A stretch of DNA of 64,000 nucleotides from Nipponacmea schrenckii (taxonomy: Eukaryota > Mollusca > Gastropoda > Lottiidae), in contig JAUJPP010000005.1 of the NCBI GenBank assembly GCA_030562195.1, forward strand, positions 28,445,106 through 28,509,105, written 5' to 3'. The notes beneath the pieces are model-generated. The model was not told the origin of the DNA. It did no database searches and was given only the letters and a program-made list of their open reading frames with translations. Positions 1 to 11,219 of this stretch are shown one piece after another. Position 1 is the first letter of the stretch. Each line of letters begins with the position of its first letter. The position numbers were made by a program, and so were the translations under genes.

Positions 1-519
1 ACAATCAGAAAACCTAAAAAATAGGAAATTCTAATCTCATTTTAATTAGTTACGCTCCCAACTTTTTTTAAACTTTGTCATTTTTACATTTTATTTTGAG
101 TGTGAATTTGCTTAGAATAGATTCAGAATAATCATTAATGGAAAATATAAACAAATCATTTGGAATTCATTTGCAATGGGTAATTTTAAACGAAAATTTA
201 AAACAGTTATGTTTAAAACTCTTCAAAACGAAGTCATTAAAATGTCACTTATGACAGTTCACTAACTAACTTTAACTTAAAGTAAATCATAGCACCCCAA
301 AATCATTGTAAAAACAAATCCAATTTTTAAAATTTGAATTTGATGGAGTTCTATGCAGAAAATTGTTTTTATCCTAATGAGTTTTCAAACGTAACACTCA
401 CCTTTTGGTAAAATTTTATAAAATTTGATTTAGTATTGAGAAGGATTATACTAATTACTAAATAAGTGCGTTATATCAAACATAAAATAATCAATGAGAA
501 ATTTTTTTTCTGATTTCAG
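1..519. other. No gene seen; upstream or intronic DNA
   Basis: AT-rich DNA without a recognisable exon or repeat. By comparison with the paralogous ZP gene on the minus strand, exons coding for the N-terminus of the first ZP gene should lie further upstream, outside the window. Confidence 0.5.
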
Positions 520-3500
520 ACATCATGTATTGTCCTGGTATTAGGTAACTGTAAGTATGTTATGTGTTAAATATTTCGAAGATAGTTTCCAATAAACGCA
601 ATTGTTTAGTTTGTTGCTGTATTAAAAGCTAACAATTGTACCCAAATTATTTTCGTGGTGATCTGATAAGTTTTGAGGTTTCTCGAAACAATCTCATTTA
701 TAAATATAAGCAATACTAGTATTTGTAGTCTAATACCGACTGATCTGATCAAAATATTTTCATACTTGATGAGCATATAATTTTAAATAGGGAGTAATCA
801 TCCTTGTCAGTGATTCCAATTTTTTTTTAAATTGAGACGACCTGTCTTACAAAATCAAAATTTTTAGAAACATACATAGAAGTTACATTTCAAGTTGATT
901 TTAGTAACTGACTAAGCAGATAACTAACAAACGAACACTATCTCAAGTTCCATGACCTTGCACAAAACCAATGTAAGTTATCACATTTCCATACCATTGT
1001 TCAGATCATTGGTATTTGTTAAATATTCCGATGAAATATTGTTCTTAACTGTTTGTTTTTAACTTTGTTTATGTATGTTGAGGTGACCTAAAGTGTAAAA
1101 GCTAATAAGCCATATTATTGGTTTGAGGGTTATAGAGGGTTGTAGTTTTCGTTCTCAATATCAACAGACACTTGACATGTACATGTAATTAACATTGGTG
1201 CATTTTTGATCGCCAATATCAAATTTGTTTTACAGTGGAAGTTGATTGTGGATCTCTATCTACTGGACCAGCGACTTTAAAATTTGTCGGTGACGTTCAC
1301 TCTGTCAAAGGATACGGCGGCGGTGGCGATTGTTTTTTTAATGAAGACTTTGAACCAGGAACGTTTACCCTAACTGTTGGTTACGAGGCTTCACAGGGAC
1401 AAAGCTGTCTGTTTAAGGTATAGATGTCTGATAACTATTGTCTGTTTGGGGGTTTGGATATCTTGTCTATGCTATAGATGGATGTCGGTTAAATGTAGGG
1501 GTGTGTCTATATCCTTTCACTTTTCCACTATTACTATAGGGACAAGAATGATTACTTTAAACAGTTATGTTGCGAATAGACAACCTTACCAACAGATAGC
1601 TATACACACTATCGAGGTTTGACATCCTTACTTTTAAAGGACCGTGGCCATAGATGTATGTTAAAGAGATAATAGGTCTTAGAATGAACATAAAATTTGA
1701 AAAATTTTCAATTTGGTCACGCAAGAGCTCTATTCATCAGTAAATATACCTGCTACCATAAATGTGCAAAAAAACTAAGTAATTATCCATAAAAAGGCAT
1801 TTGATTATTGAAAAACGCTTAATAAATTGATTAAGCGTTTTTAAAAAATGACTCCGTTTTGCGAGTTTTTCAAGATTTTTAAGAGATTCTATTACTTTAT
1901 GACACCAGATAAGTTCAGTGATGAATATATACTCATAATAACCATTCTTTCGAACTGAAATTTTATGTTCATGCTTTAAAAGTAAGGATGTCAAACCTCG
2001 ATAGTGTGTATAGCTATTTGTTGATAAGGATGTCTATTCGCAACATAACTGTTTAAAGTAATCGTTCTCGTCCCTAGTAGTAGTGAAAAATTGAAAGGAT
2101 TTTAGTAGGAAATCAAGTGACCTTTGATAGGTATTATTCATTGAGTTACAGATCATAAATAGATGGTCGACTATTTATGTAAATATTAAAGGGATTGTAA
2201 TGAGGTTTTTAAATAATTCCCTTATGTGTTCAGGGCATTTATTCCCACCATTCCATTGTTCTATCAGAAATCAGTGGTTTTCCTGCAATTCCACAAGAAC
2301 TTAGAGCCTTGTGTAATAAGCATATTTTCAATTTTTGAAGTCATAAAACACTTAGTTTTAGTGGAATATTGCAGGAACCACAAACGTCCGATTGGAAAGG
2401 TTCAAATTGATACTATCAGTGATTCTGATACACATACAATTTCTAAGAAGACTTGAATGTGATGAAACAAAACGTTTCTTTCAAGTCACACCATTTATAT
2501 CAAATTTCTAGTTTTTCTGTACTTTTTCCAGAATTCCGAAAACTTAAGTTATGAAATGAACATAGAAACACATACTCACGAATTTCTAGAAATAGATGGA
2601 GATCAAAAGTTTCTGGTGGTATGTTCCTTTTCAAAGTTTAAAGATGATGTTTTACAACAAGTTGAATTGAAAACTGCGTAAGTTATAGGCATGATTTGAT
2701 GATTTCACACAGGTTGAATCTCGTTTGAAATATCGAGGCCCAAAAAATGTTTGTGCGTGAGACTATGACAGATTTTGAAGACTAACAGCACAACGAAACA
2801 TCAAGTCGGAAAACTTCAAATATCGATCAGACACATCTACTTGTTGTTCATATCTATTTAAAAACATGACAACCAACTGGTCACAGATTCCAATCGTTCA
2901 GTTCGAGTATCTGATTTACCCCTTTTCTTAATAGAGGACAAGGCACATTTAATGCGCAAAGGTAAACTTAATTCCTCTGGAGAAATTCTCTCAATGCCAA
3001 CTAATTGCTAAATATCATTTAAAATTCTTTCAGTTGTAGGGTCCAAATTTATTTATTCTTTCATCTGGAAGAGGTACATTGCTATGTTCAACGGAACATG
3101 ATAACATTCTATGGAGAAATTACACTAATTTCGCACATATTGGTGATTTAATCTTCCAGTTTAGATAATGATCGTAAAAACGGTCGATTAACGAATTTAT
3201 ACTTCATGTATATATACTTTTAAAAATTTTTCTTAATACAGATTTTTACCTCCAAATCTACTTGTGTTTCAAAAGGGTCCACGCACCACGTCTACATTTG
3301 CCATCTTTCCAAGTGATATTTTTGATAATGTGATAAGAGGTAAAATATTAGAAGGACGTGTTGTGAAATTAAGAACTCATATGGCAGGTAATGGGATGTT
3401 TATTCTCCTTAAAATCTTCACCGAATTTCAACATTACATTATATTGTTCCAAGTTTACAATAGTTATATAGATACAATTTTTATACGCCCACGTGAATAT

Positions 3501-6500
3501 ATGAACGTATATTGTCGTCACCCCTGTCCGTCGGTCTGTCGGTTAGTCGGTCAACAATGGTTGTAGACACTATAGAAGCTACAATTTTATATGGATTTTA
3601 ATGAAACTTGGTATGAACATTGGAATCGGTAAGACGGCTGTCAAGTTCGATTTTGACGATTTTTCGTTGAACGGTTTTTTAGTTATTGCCCCTGCATCTA
3701 TATTTGTTGTAGACACAATAGAAGCTACAATTTTCAATGGATTTTAATGAAAATGGTGTGAGCATTGGAATTGATAAGACGGCGGTCAAGTTTGAATTTG
3801 ACGATTTTTCGATGGACGGATTTTGAGTAATTGCCCCTGAATTAGTTACATCACGTTAAAATTTATTGTTGATGCAATGGAAGCTAAAATTTTCAATGGA
3901 TTTGAATGAAACGTGGTATGAGCATTGGAATTGATAAGGAGGTGGTCAAGTTCGAATTTGACGATCAGTTTATGAATTATTGCCCTTTACTAAGTAAAAT
4001 TGTGTAAAAAATTTATTGTTGGTGCAATAGAGGCTACAATGGATTTTGATGAAACTTTTGATGAGCATTGGAATTGATAAGACGGCGGTCAAATTTAAAT
4101 TTGACGATTTTTATTTTTAAAGATAGATTTTGAAGAAACTTGCTATGAGTATTGAAATAGATAAGGTGGTCAAGTTTGAAGTTGGCGATGCACAGTTTTT
4201 GAGTCATTGCCTTTGACTTAGTAAAATTGCATCAAAATGGTATTGTCGGTGCATAGAAGCTGCAGGTTTCAAACCATTTTAATGAAGTTTGATGCAGCAA
4301 TGATATTGACAAAAATTTACAATGAATGTTTCCCGAGTTTTGCCCAATTCATTGTTCAAATTCAATGCTGCCTGTGGGCGTATGTTACCTTGCCTGGAAA
4401 GCTATCTTTTTCTTTTTCATGAGCAGTGAGTGACGCGGAAGTAGGAAGTGGTTATATTCCCTTCGTTTGCACAGTCGGTAATTCAGACGCTTCAGTATTG
4501 GTTCCTATTTTAATAGACGGGTGAGTATCATATTTGTTGAGTTTGTACTTGAAATTAAATTATTTTAACTTTGGAATTGACTTCTTTTAAGTTTGAATAT
4601 TTACAAAACCAATAATTGTTCTTCAATATACCCAACCATACCATACCTAATAGCATTATGACCCAATAAACGCTGAAAATTTAAGACACGCCCCCTTAAC
4701 TGTTCTTACATTGTCAACATGGGCGTATGAATACTATAAAACAAAACCAGATTGACCTAAATTGTCGTCTGCAAAACTAATGCCTCAATACTATTACTAT
4801 TAGGCCTAGGCTTGTCCCACTTTAAAAGAATTAGGTAACTATTTGATTATTTTATCATCCAAATAAGACTGTTGATTTGTAGAACTATATTGTTAGGGGT
4901 GGGGCGGTGCTCTTGATTGACAGATATCGGTGACTTGAAGAAGCAACAACGGTTTCGGGTATTTTTTCCAATAAAAAAATAGACAATTTTGAAGTATTTT
5001 ATTCAGAAAAGATAGACCAATGAAAATATAAGGAATGAATGTGGATCTTGTTAGCGTAACGCTAACAAGATCCACATTCATTCCTTAATTATCTTCAATA
5101 AATTTAATAAAATTTAATTAGAAAAACCTTTACAGGGTTACATACTTACGGAAGCGTATTAGGGCCATTTGATTTTTTTTTTTAATTTTCAAGTTAGTAA
5201 CTTGAATTTTCAAGTAAGTATCTTGAATTTTCAACTTAGTAACTTGAATTTTCAAGTTAATAGTATCTTGATTTTTCAAGTTAGTATCTTGAATTTTCAA
5301 GTTAGTAACTTGAATTTTCAAGTAAATAACTCGAATTTTCAAGTTAGTATATTGATTTTTCAAGTTAGTATCTTGAATTTTCAAGTTAGTATCATACTAT
5401 ACCCACCCATTCAAACTAACATACCTCCCATCATACCATACCCACCCATTACAACATACCTTATTTACTAGCATACCTCCCATCACACCATGTCCACCCA
5501 TTACAACTAGCCTATCATACAATCTACCAGTTACACTAACCATACCACCTATCATACCATGTCCATCCATTCCAACTATCATACCCCCATCATACCATAC
5601 CCACCCATTACAACTAGCATACTTCATATCGTATCATACAATACCCACCAATTACAACAGGCCTAGCATACAATCTACCAATTCCAACATGCATACCTCC
5701 CATCACACCATACCCACACTAACCACATACACACACTAGGGTGGTGAATGGCTCAGTGATTAGCGAGTTGGACTGTCGTTTGCTAGGCGACTAGGTGCCG
5801 TGGGTTTGAATCCCGATCGGTGCGAGGAAATAAAAATTAGGTCTGATTCCAAGGCCCCGTGCTTTCCCGTAACTACGAGATAGTAGTCCCCCCCTCCCTC
5901 TATCCAATCATACTATACCCATCCATTCCAACTAGCATACAACCCATCATACCATACCCACCCATTCCAACTAGCATACCCCCATCATACCATACCCATC
6001 CATTACAATCATTATGATAGGAGGTATGCTAGTTGGAATGGGTGGGTATGGTATGATAGGAGGTATGCTAGTTGTAATGGGTGGGTATGGTATGATAGAA
6101 GTTATGCTAGTTGGAATGAGTGGGTATAGTATGATGGGAGGTATGACAGTTGGAATGGATGAGCATGGTGTGATGGGAGGTATGCTTAGTGGAATTGGTG
6201 GGTGTAGTATGATACTAACTTGAAAATTCAAGTTATTAACTTGAAAATTCAAGATAAAAACTTGAAAATTCAAGTTACTTACTTGAAAATTCAAGTTACT
6301 AACTTGAAAATTTAAAAAAAAAATAGAATGGCCCTAATACGCTTCCGTACATACTACCTTAATGTAGTTATGTAAGCTGTTCGCCGACGAAATATAAACG
6401 TTTGCAGATATTTCAACAATTTCAATTCGATGGGAAATATAAACCATAAGCATGACACATTTCATGGCATTGACTTCATCAGCAAAAACTTATTATATTA

Positions 6501-7799
6501 CATCATTTATTCTCGAGATTATATTTAATCGAAGGTGTGGCACTGGTTTTCCATGGCTAGCAGATGAAGGATTTGAAATGGCAGGACCCTCTGGAATGAG
6601 TCCATTGTTTAGAATGTTTCGTATAATGCGTGACGAAAGCGCAACTTTCCGTTGTACCTTTATTGTCTGTAAAGGTGCTTGTGATGGTGTAAGTATTTCA
6701 TTAGTTTGTAATATGTTACATGTATTCCGTATTACCGCTCTGCTTTAACTTTCAACTTTTTGTTAAATCCAATTGCTTTTTTCATCCAGGGAGAATGTTA
6801 AGTATATATGTGATTTGCCTGTCAATGCCTCATGAAAACATACTACATACATCTTTACTTCAATGTCTCTTTACTACAAAAAAAAATATATTCTGGACGG
6901 GACTGTATGTATATCTGTGCTGTCGATTATAGGAATAGCTTTGTTGATACGCCAGTGCTGACACTCAATTCAGTTGCATGCAAATCTAGACAAAAAATAA
7001 GTCACAAATGGGCATGCAAAAACCTCCAAAGGAAGCGAGACAGAGGATTTCTAGAAATAGAAAGGACTAAATTCTTATACAATCATTAGCATATAATTTG
7101 TTTACTGGACTAAGTCCATAATAAGTAATATTAGACGAATGAGTTATTCCCCCTTTATTTTATACTGAACCAACTCTTTTGCCGCGAAAGGATAATCAGT
7201 CAGTTAAAAGGTATTCAAACAATCGGCAAACTTTGAATCAAGCCTGAGGCTAAACTGGAGTTACGAAAAATTACGGAGCCGAGAGGTTGGGTGGTTGAAT
7301 AGATGAATATTCTTCCGGAGGTGGACTGTGAAATTTAAAGATATAATTATTTTGTTATTGGTAACAGCAAAAGTCCTAGGCTAACATTTTTGTTCATCTT
7401 GTTTTTAGAATTCTTGTGTTACTCCAGAAAATCGACGAAAACGATCCTTGCAACATCATAATGTTCACAATGCAACATTTCAATTTGAGGAGGTGGAATC
7501 ATCTGCACCAATGATGACGCATCCTTCAGCAACATTTAATAAAGGTAAAATATAATTATACTGTATACAATAACCGTTTAAACTTGTTTCCATTTTAATT
7601 CTGGCATAAACCCTTATACAACAACTTAAACTCGTAGTGCAATATACCTGGCATGAACTTTTATGGTTTAAATCAATCTCAAAAGAACTTGTCCCACTTG
7701 CATAAAACCATCAAAATTGGATAACATTTAATGGAATTTTGTAAATCGTTTAAATTTTGATTTTATTTTTCAGCTCTAATGAAAGAAACATCTTTATAG
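520..7799 (+). CDS. ZP domain protein, 5'-partial, 8 exons, apparently secreted
   Basis: Zona pellucida domain proteins polymerise outside the cell through a ZP-N/ZP-C module. Proposed exons are 520-544, 1236-1417, 2532-2677, 3242-3387, 4427-4520, 6535-6688, 7409-7544 and 7774-7799. Each has AG/GT borders, and the phases join to an open frame of 303 codons including the stop. The 6535-6688 exon carries the ZP-C signature: a FRMFRI stretch, then cysteines in FRCTFIVC and CKGACDG. The next exon has a dibasic processing site (RRKRS). Exon phases match the minus-strand ZP gene one for one, and two exons have identical lengths (146 and 154 nt). The final exon codes for about eight residues and a stop, so no transmembrane segment is predicted, unlike the paralog. 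The first exon (25 nt) and last exon (26 nt) are the weakest calls. Earlier exons are missing from the window. Expression and exact ends are inferred. Confidence 0.78.
1510..2102. mobile_element. Inverted-repeat (MITE-like) element in a ZP intron
   Basis: Two arms of about 130 bp, 1510-1641 and 1974-2102, are imperfect reverse complements. For example, AGTAAGGATGTCAAACCTCG on the right mirrors CGAGGTTTGACATCCTTACT on the left. The spacer of about 330 bp has no convincing coding content. I could not settle a target duplication or superfamily. Confidence 0.6.
3478..4408 (+). mobile_element. Pearl-type (Helentron-like, non-autonomous) element A
   Basis: It starts with TTTTTATACGCCCACGTGAA and a nearby inverted GTATATTGTCGTCACCC. 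A short degenerate form of the (ACGG)n tract follows, read as CCGTCGGTCTGTCGG. The core has about five or six diverged units of 145-165 bp, each opening with a form of 'gttgtagacac-atagaagctac'. It ends with GTGGGCGTATGTTACC and an imperfect hairpin at 4389-4401 followed by CTATC. The same ends recur at 14.1, 18.1, 23.5-25.0 and 36.5-39.9 kb. It lies in the intron before the ZP exon at 4427, with its 3' end about 18 bp from that exon. Confidence 0.75.
5148..6348. mobile_element. Foldback element FB1 with tandem-repeat arms
   Basis: The terminal cap ACGGAAGCGTATTAGGGCCA at 5148 is inverted at 6329-6348, with ACATACT flanking both sides as a probable target duplication. Inside each cap the arms are tandem copies of a motif of about 19 bp (TTGAATTTTCAAGTTAGTA). 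Next come copies of a longer unit (CATACCTCCCATCATACCA) that reverse orientation near 6010. A tRNA-derived SINE sits in the middle at 5741-5893. There is no coding capacity; open frames in the arms are repeat translations. The element lies in the ZP intron between exons 4427-4520 and 6535-6688. Confidence 0.72.
5741..5893 (+). repeat. tRNA-derived SINE, family 1, copy 1
   Basis: It has A-box-like TGGCTCAGTGATTAGCG and B-box-like GGGTTTGAATCCCGA at tRNA-like spacing, then a shared tail (GGTCTGATTCCAAGGCCCCG) and a C-rich stretch. The same unit occurs inverted at 54,872-55,036. The acceptor stem does not close, so it is a SINE head and not a functional tRNA gene. Confidence 0.75.
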
Positions 7800-8117
7800 T
7801 GGTTCACAACACATCAATAACACATTTCATCTATTTTGTTATTTTTCATACTATCACAATAAAAGGGCTTTTAGTCGTATTTTTCCATTATCTGCAACCA
7901 AATACATGTATTAGAAAAGTGAAATTTGATTCTCCGGAGTTTCACTAAAGTACACCTTGGCAGTATATACTGTAGTACTTTCCAGAATAATGTAACGTTT
8001 GTGAGCATTTTCATTTCAGAATTTCAATATCGTATCATTTCTGGAACATACCTGGCCTTTCAAATTGGTCTGCTCTTATTATCTCGAGTAATAGCCCTCC
8101 CTCTTCCCTCCTAACAT

Positions 8118-8290
8118 AGAGAGCAGTGGTCCAGATCCAGAGATTTATAAACCGGGTTCTTTTGCCAACGTTGTCGCTTGTGCAAACATGTCTAATTCTG
8201 ACTTCGTTGGACGACAGGTGAAGTACAATTGTCGATTAGTAAAAATACAAAATTTTCCAATGAAATGCCAGACGAATTCATGTGTATAAG
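8118..8290 (+). other. Possible orphan terminal exon
   Basis: After an AG at 8115-8116 one frame stays open from about 8118 to a TAA at 8288-8290 and contains four cysteines (ACANMSN, KYNCRL, MKCQT, SCV). Codon choice looks coding, and the stretch follows the ZP gene on the same strand. It could be an alternative last exon of that gene, an exon of a separate small gene, or chance. I recognise no family. Confidence 0.25.
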
Positions 8291-8390
8291 CAATAAATTC
8301 TGAACACAATCAAATTTGTTATACCCTCATAGCCTGGTTTAGATTTTATGCTTGCATCAGAGCGGAACTAATATACTTAACAAAAGTTAA

Positions 8391-8857
8391 AGGGGCACAG
8401 TCTTGATTTGTTTCGGACAATCATCCGACAGCCTTAAACACATGAAATCTTTTGCTTAGCTAATCAGAAATACTCTACAGAGCTTACCTTTGAAATTTGA
8501 GCCTTCAAATCCATGTGTATCCATAATTATCCGTGTTTGAAAATCTTAATGTCTTAAGATATTACGAACATAATTGGAAAACGGTTCGTCGTGATAATCA
8601 AAGAGTTATAGACTACTGCGCAGGCCCACACTGACAAAACAAAAAGAAAGTAATAACAATTGTAGACTTTGTCAACAGGACACACAATTTTCAGACTGAC
8701 TGGAGACCAGCTGCGTACAGCATTGAAAAAAATAAAAAGTGAAATTTTTTGTTTGAGGTATATTTCAAGGTATTTTGCGATTTTCTTAGAGCTTGAGTAT
8801 TTCTGAGGACTGTTTAAATGTAACAAAGGCCCAAAATGACCCCTAGACTGTGCCTCT
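8391..8857. mobile_element. piggyBac-like MITE with TTAA target sites
   Basis: The termini AGGGGCACAGTCT and AGACTGTGCCTCT are inverted repeats with one mismatch. Each is bordered by TTAA (8387-8390 and 8858-8861), the target duplication typical of piggyBac-type transposition. The 467-bp interior has no transposase. Confidence 0.65.
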
Positions 8858-9079
8858 TTAAGGGTCAAACAATTTTAATGTCATGTTATTGAAAAGGCTC
8901 AATACAAAATGTATGGGTGACATTCAAGTCAATTAGTGAACGCTGATGGTTACAGGAATGTCATTGACCAAGTAACAATGCGAAACATAACGATTAAACC
9001 AATTGACTTCACTTTGAAGGGTGTCAAAAATGACACAATATGAGTACATGAATGTCACAGAAACGCAACCCCAGTTCAT

Positions 9080-9540
9080 GAAGAATAGCGTTATTCAAAG
9101 TAAACTTCATTTGCACGTGCTCTTTGTGAATGTAGGGAAGAGCATGCGAAAACGTCCGATGAGTTCACCATTATGGTCACTTGAAATTTCTGGACGTTGA
9201 CGTCAACCAACGTTTGCCATTTGGCGGTGGTGGAATAATGGTTTGGGGTTCTTTTTCTCTTCGCCACAGAACTCCTCTGTTCGACAATCTTACCGGACAT
9301 TGGTATCTGCAGGAGATAATCAGACCCCTAGTTCTGTCATGTTTACAGCGATAATGCACGTCCCCATCGTGCACGTGTAGTGAGTGACTATATGAAACAG
9401 AACAATGTTCAGCAGATGGATTGGCCAGCATATTCACCGGATTTAGCCCCAATTGAGCATGCAAACATGCCCTGCCCAACAATCGTGTGGACCTTGCCCG
9501 ATTATTCTCTGCAGAATTGCAAGCGATACCCCTAGTCTTT
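9080..9540 (+). pseudogene. Tc1-like transposase relic
   Basis: Broken frames carry the second half of a Tc1 DDE transposase: a GGGGIMVWGSFS block near 9220, a DNARPHRA block near 9352 (second catalytic Asp), and SPDLAPIEH near 9437 (Glu). Shifts and stops separate them, and the N-terminal DNA-binding half is not recognisable. Terminal repeats were not found. Confidence 0.8.
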
Positions 9541-11219
9541 TTCCATTTGTGAATTTCGGATATCTGTCTAGATCAAATGACTTTCCCGTCCTTTCTGGTT
9601 CCAGTTATTGTTCTCTTGTATAATTGACAGATGTTATTATACACTCACATCATCTCCCTATTACTTCTAGCCATTGTTATAATTATTAAAAACCTTTGAC
9701 CCCTAACTTGTGTTGTAGTTTATGTTCTATTGAGACCTCCCCTAGTGTTCCCTTGTACCTATGGTTACACATTCATTTTTATGATTTTCCCAATTTCATT
9801 CCAAACTAGGAACAATTAAGAAAGCCAGTCATTTAGCTACCATTTTTTTTATTTCTATAGCTTCTTATGTGGTCTACAGCATTCTACGCATTTGAAGACA
9901 AAAATCATTGAGCTGGGCTTTCTGAAATTCATTCGGGTACATCCGTCGGAACAAACGATTCGTTAAAATTCATGAAGAACGGTTTTAAAGTAGACATTAG
10001 ATAATCATAATTAAATTATTTCTGTCAGTGTCATTCATCTGCAAATGTATACAAGTAAAAATGAACTGTGTGCGTCATCCGATTTGGTTTCGAAATTAAA
10101 AAATACCTCTATTACAGCCATATTTATTTCTGTTAAAATCGGTCAAATTAAGCTTAGTCGAAATCCGAAGAAATGGTATTTAAAGATAGTTTACTGACTA
10201 GTTCAAAATATTTCGGTTTTTTTTTTCATGCCAACGATAGTGTATAAATTGACTATCAATGATGCGTCAGTCCAACGGACCAGACCAGAGTTTTCTACGC
10301 CAATCAGAATCAGAAACATGATTCTCTTTACGTCGTAACTTAATGAAGGGTTCTCTTATTTTTATATATATTTATATATATTTACTATAATTGGACCGGT
10401 AATACTTATATCAATAGAAAGTTGAGGTGTTCTAATGACTGGAAAAAATACCAGAAGGTCCCACAAGTCCTTAATTAACTCCTAATTAGGCTAATTATGT
10501 CGTTCAAATGTCGATGATCTTTTTTTTTTTGATCACCCAGTTTGTCAATTCGGTACATAACCCGACGTTGTGTTTGTTAAGTATGCACGCATGCGTACTT
10601 GCCCATATTCCTTAATATTTTCCACAGTTAATCTAGCAAAAGGCAATAATACATTTAAATATCATTTTGTAAAAACATTATGAATTATTTGGTTTACCAG
10701 TCCAGACTGGTTTTAACTCACCATATCTCTCTAATATGTTTAAATAATGATGAAATATAAATCAACTCTTATACACCTTCATTCATATGACGTCATTTGG
10801 TCACGTGATTAAGCATGGAGTCTAAATTTAGCGTTTCAAAGCAGATTGGAGTTAAATGGATTCCACAAGCATTTTTACGTCCACCTAGGCCTATACATGT
10901 ATAGGAGAATACATGAATTATTCATTAGAAACCCCAATTACCAATTAGTAAGCTTACTTTGGCTCAAATTAATGAGGGAACCCATCTTTAACTATTGCAT
11001 CTCCAATTCAATTGGTCTTATCTTGGTAATCAATAGCCCATGCCAACACTCATACTAACCACACCAAATCCGACTTTCCACACCCTATCATGTATAACAA
11101 CTATACAAAACCTTATACACGTTGACAAATATTTGTCAATTGCATCCCCAATACATGATTTATGTTCGATCAGAACTGTACTAGTGCAATTAATGAATGG
11201 TCGGTTTTTAAAATACATT
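9541..11219. other. Intergenic DNA, nothing recognised
   Basis: AT-rich DNA between the two convergent genes. I see no exon, RNA gene or repeat boundary that I can support. Short open frames here lack family motifs and splice context. Confidence 0.5.

Noticed and set aside
5130..5471. Open frames with NLKIQ or NFQVS repeats on both strands
   Set aside because: Both strands are open only because the 19-bp repeat of FB1 lacks stops; no protein family matches.
5741..5820. Possible tRNA gene
   Set aside because: A- and B-boxes are present but the stems do not pair and the unit recurs with a common tail, so it is a SINE head.
5397..6294. Frames rich in Gly/Met/Tyr or Pro/Ile
   Set aside because: They arise from the CCATACCCACCC-type minisatellite of FB1.
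9091..9482. Minus-strand frames of 69 and 101 codons
   Set aside because: They are antisense to the Tc1 relic, whose motifs read on plus.
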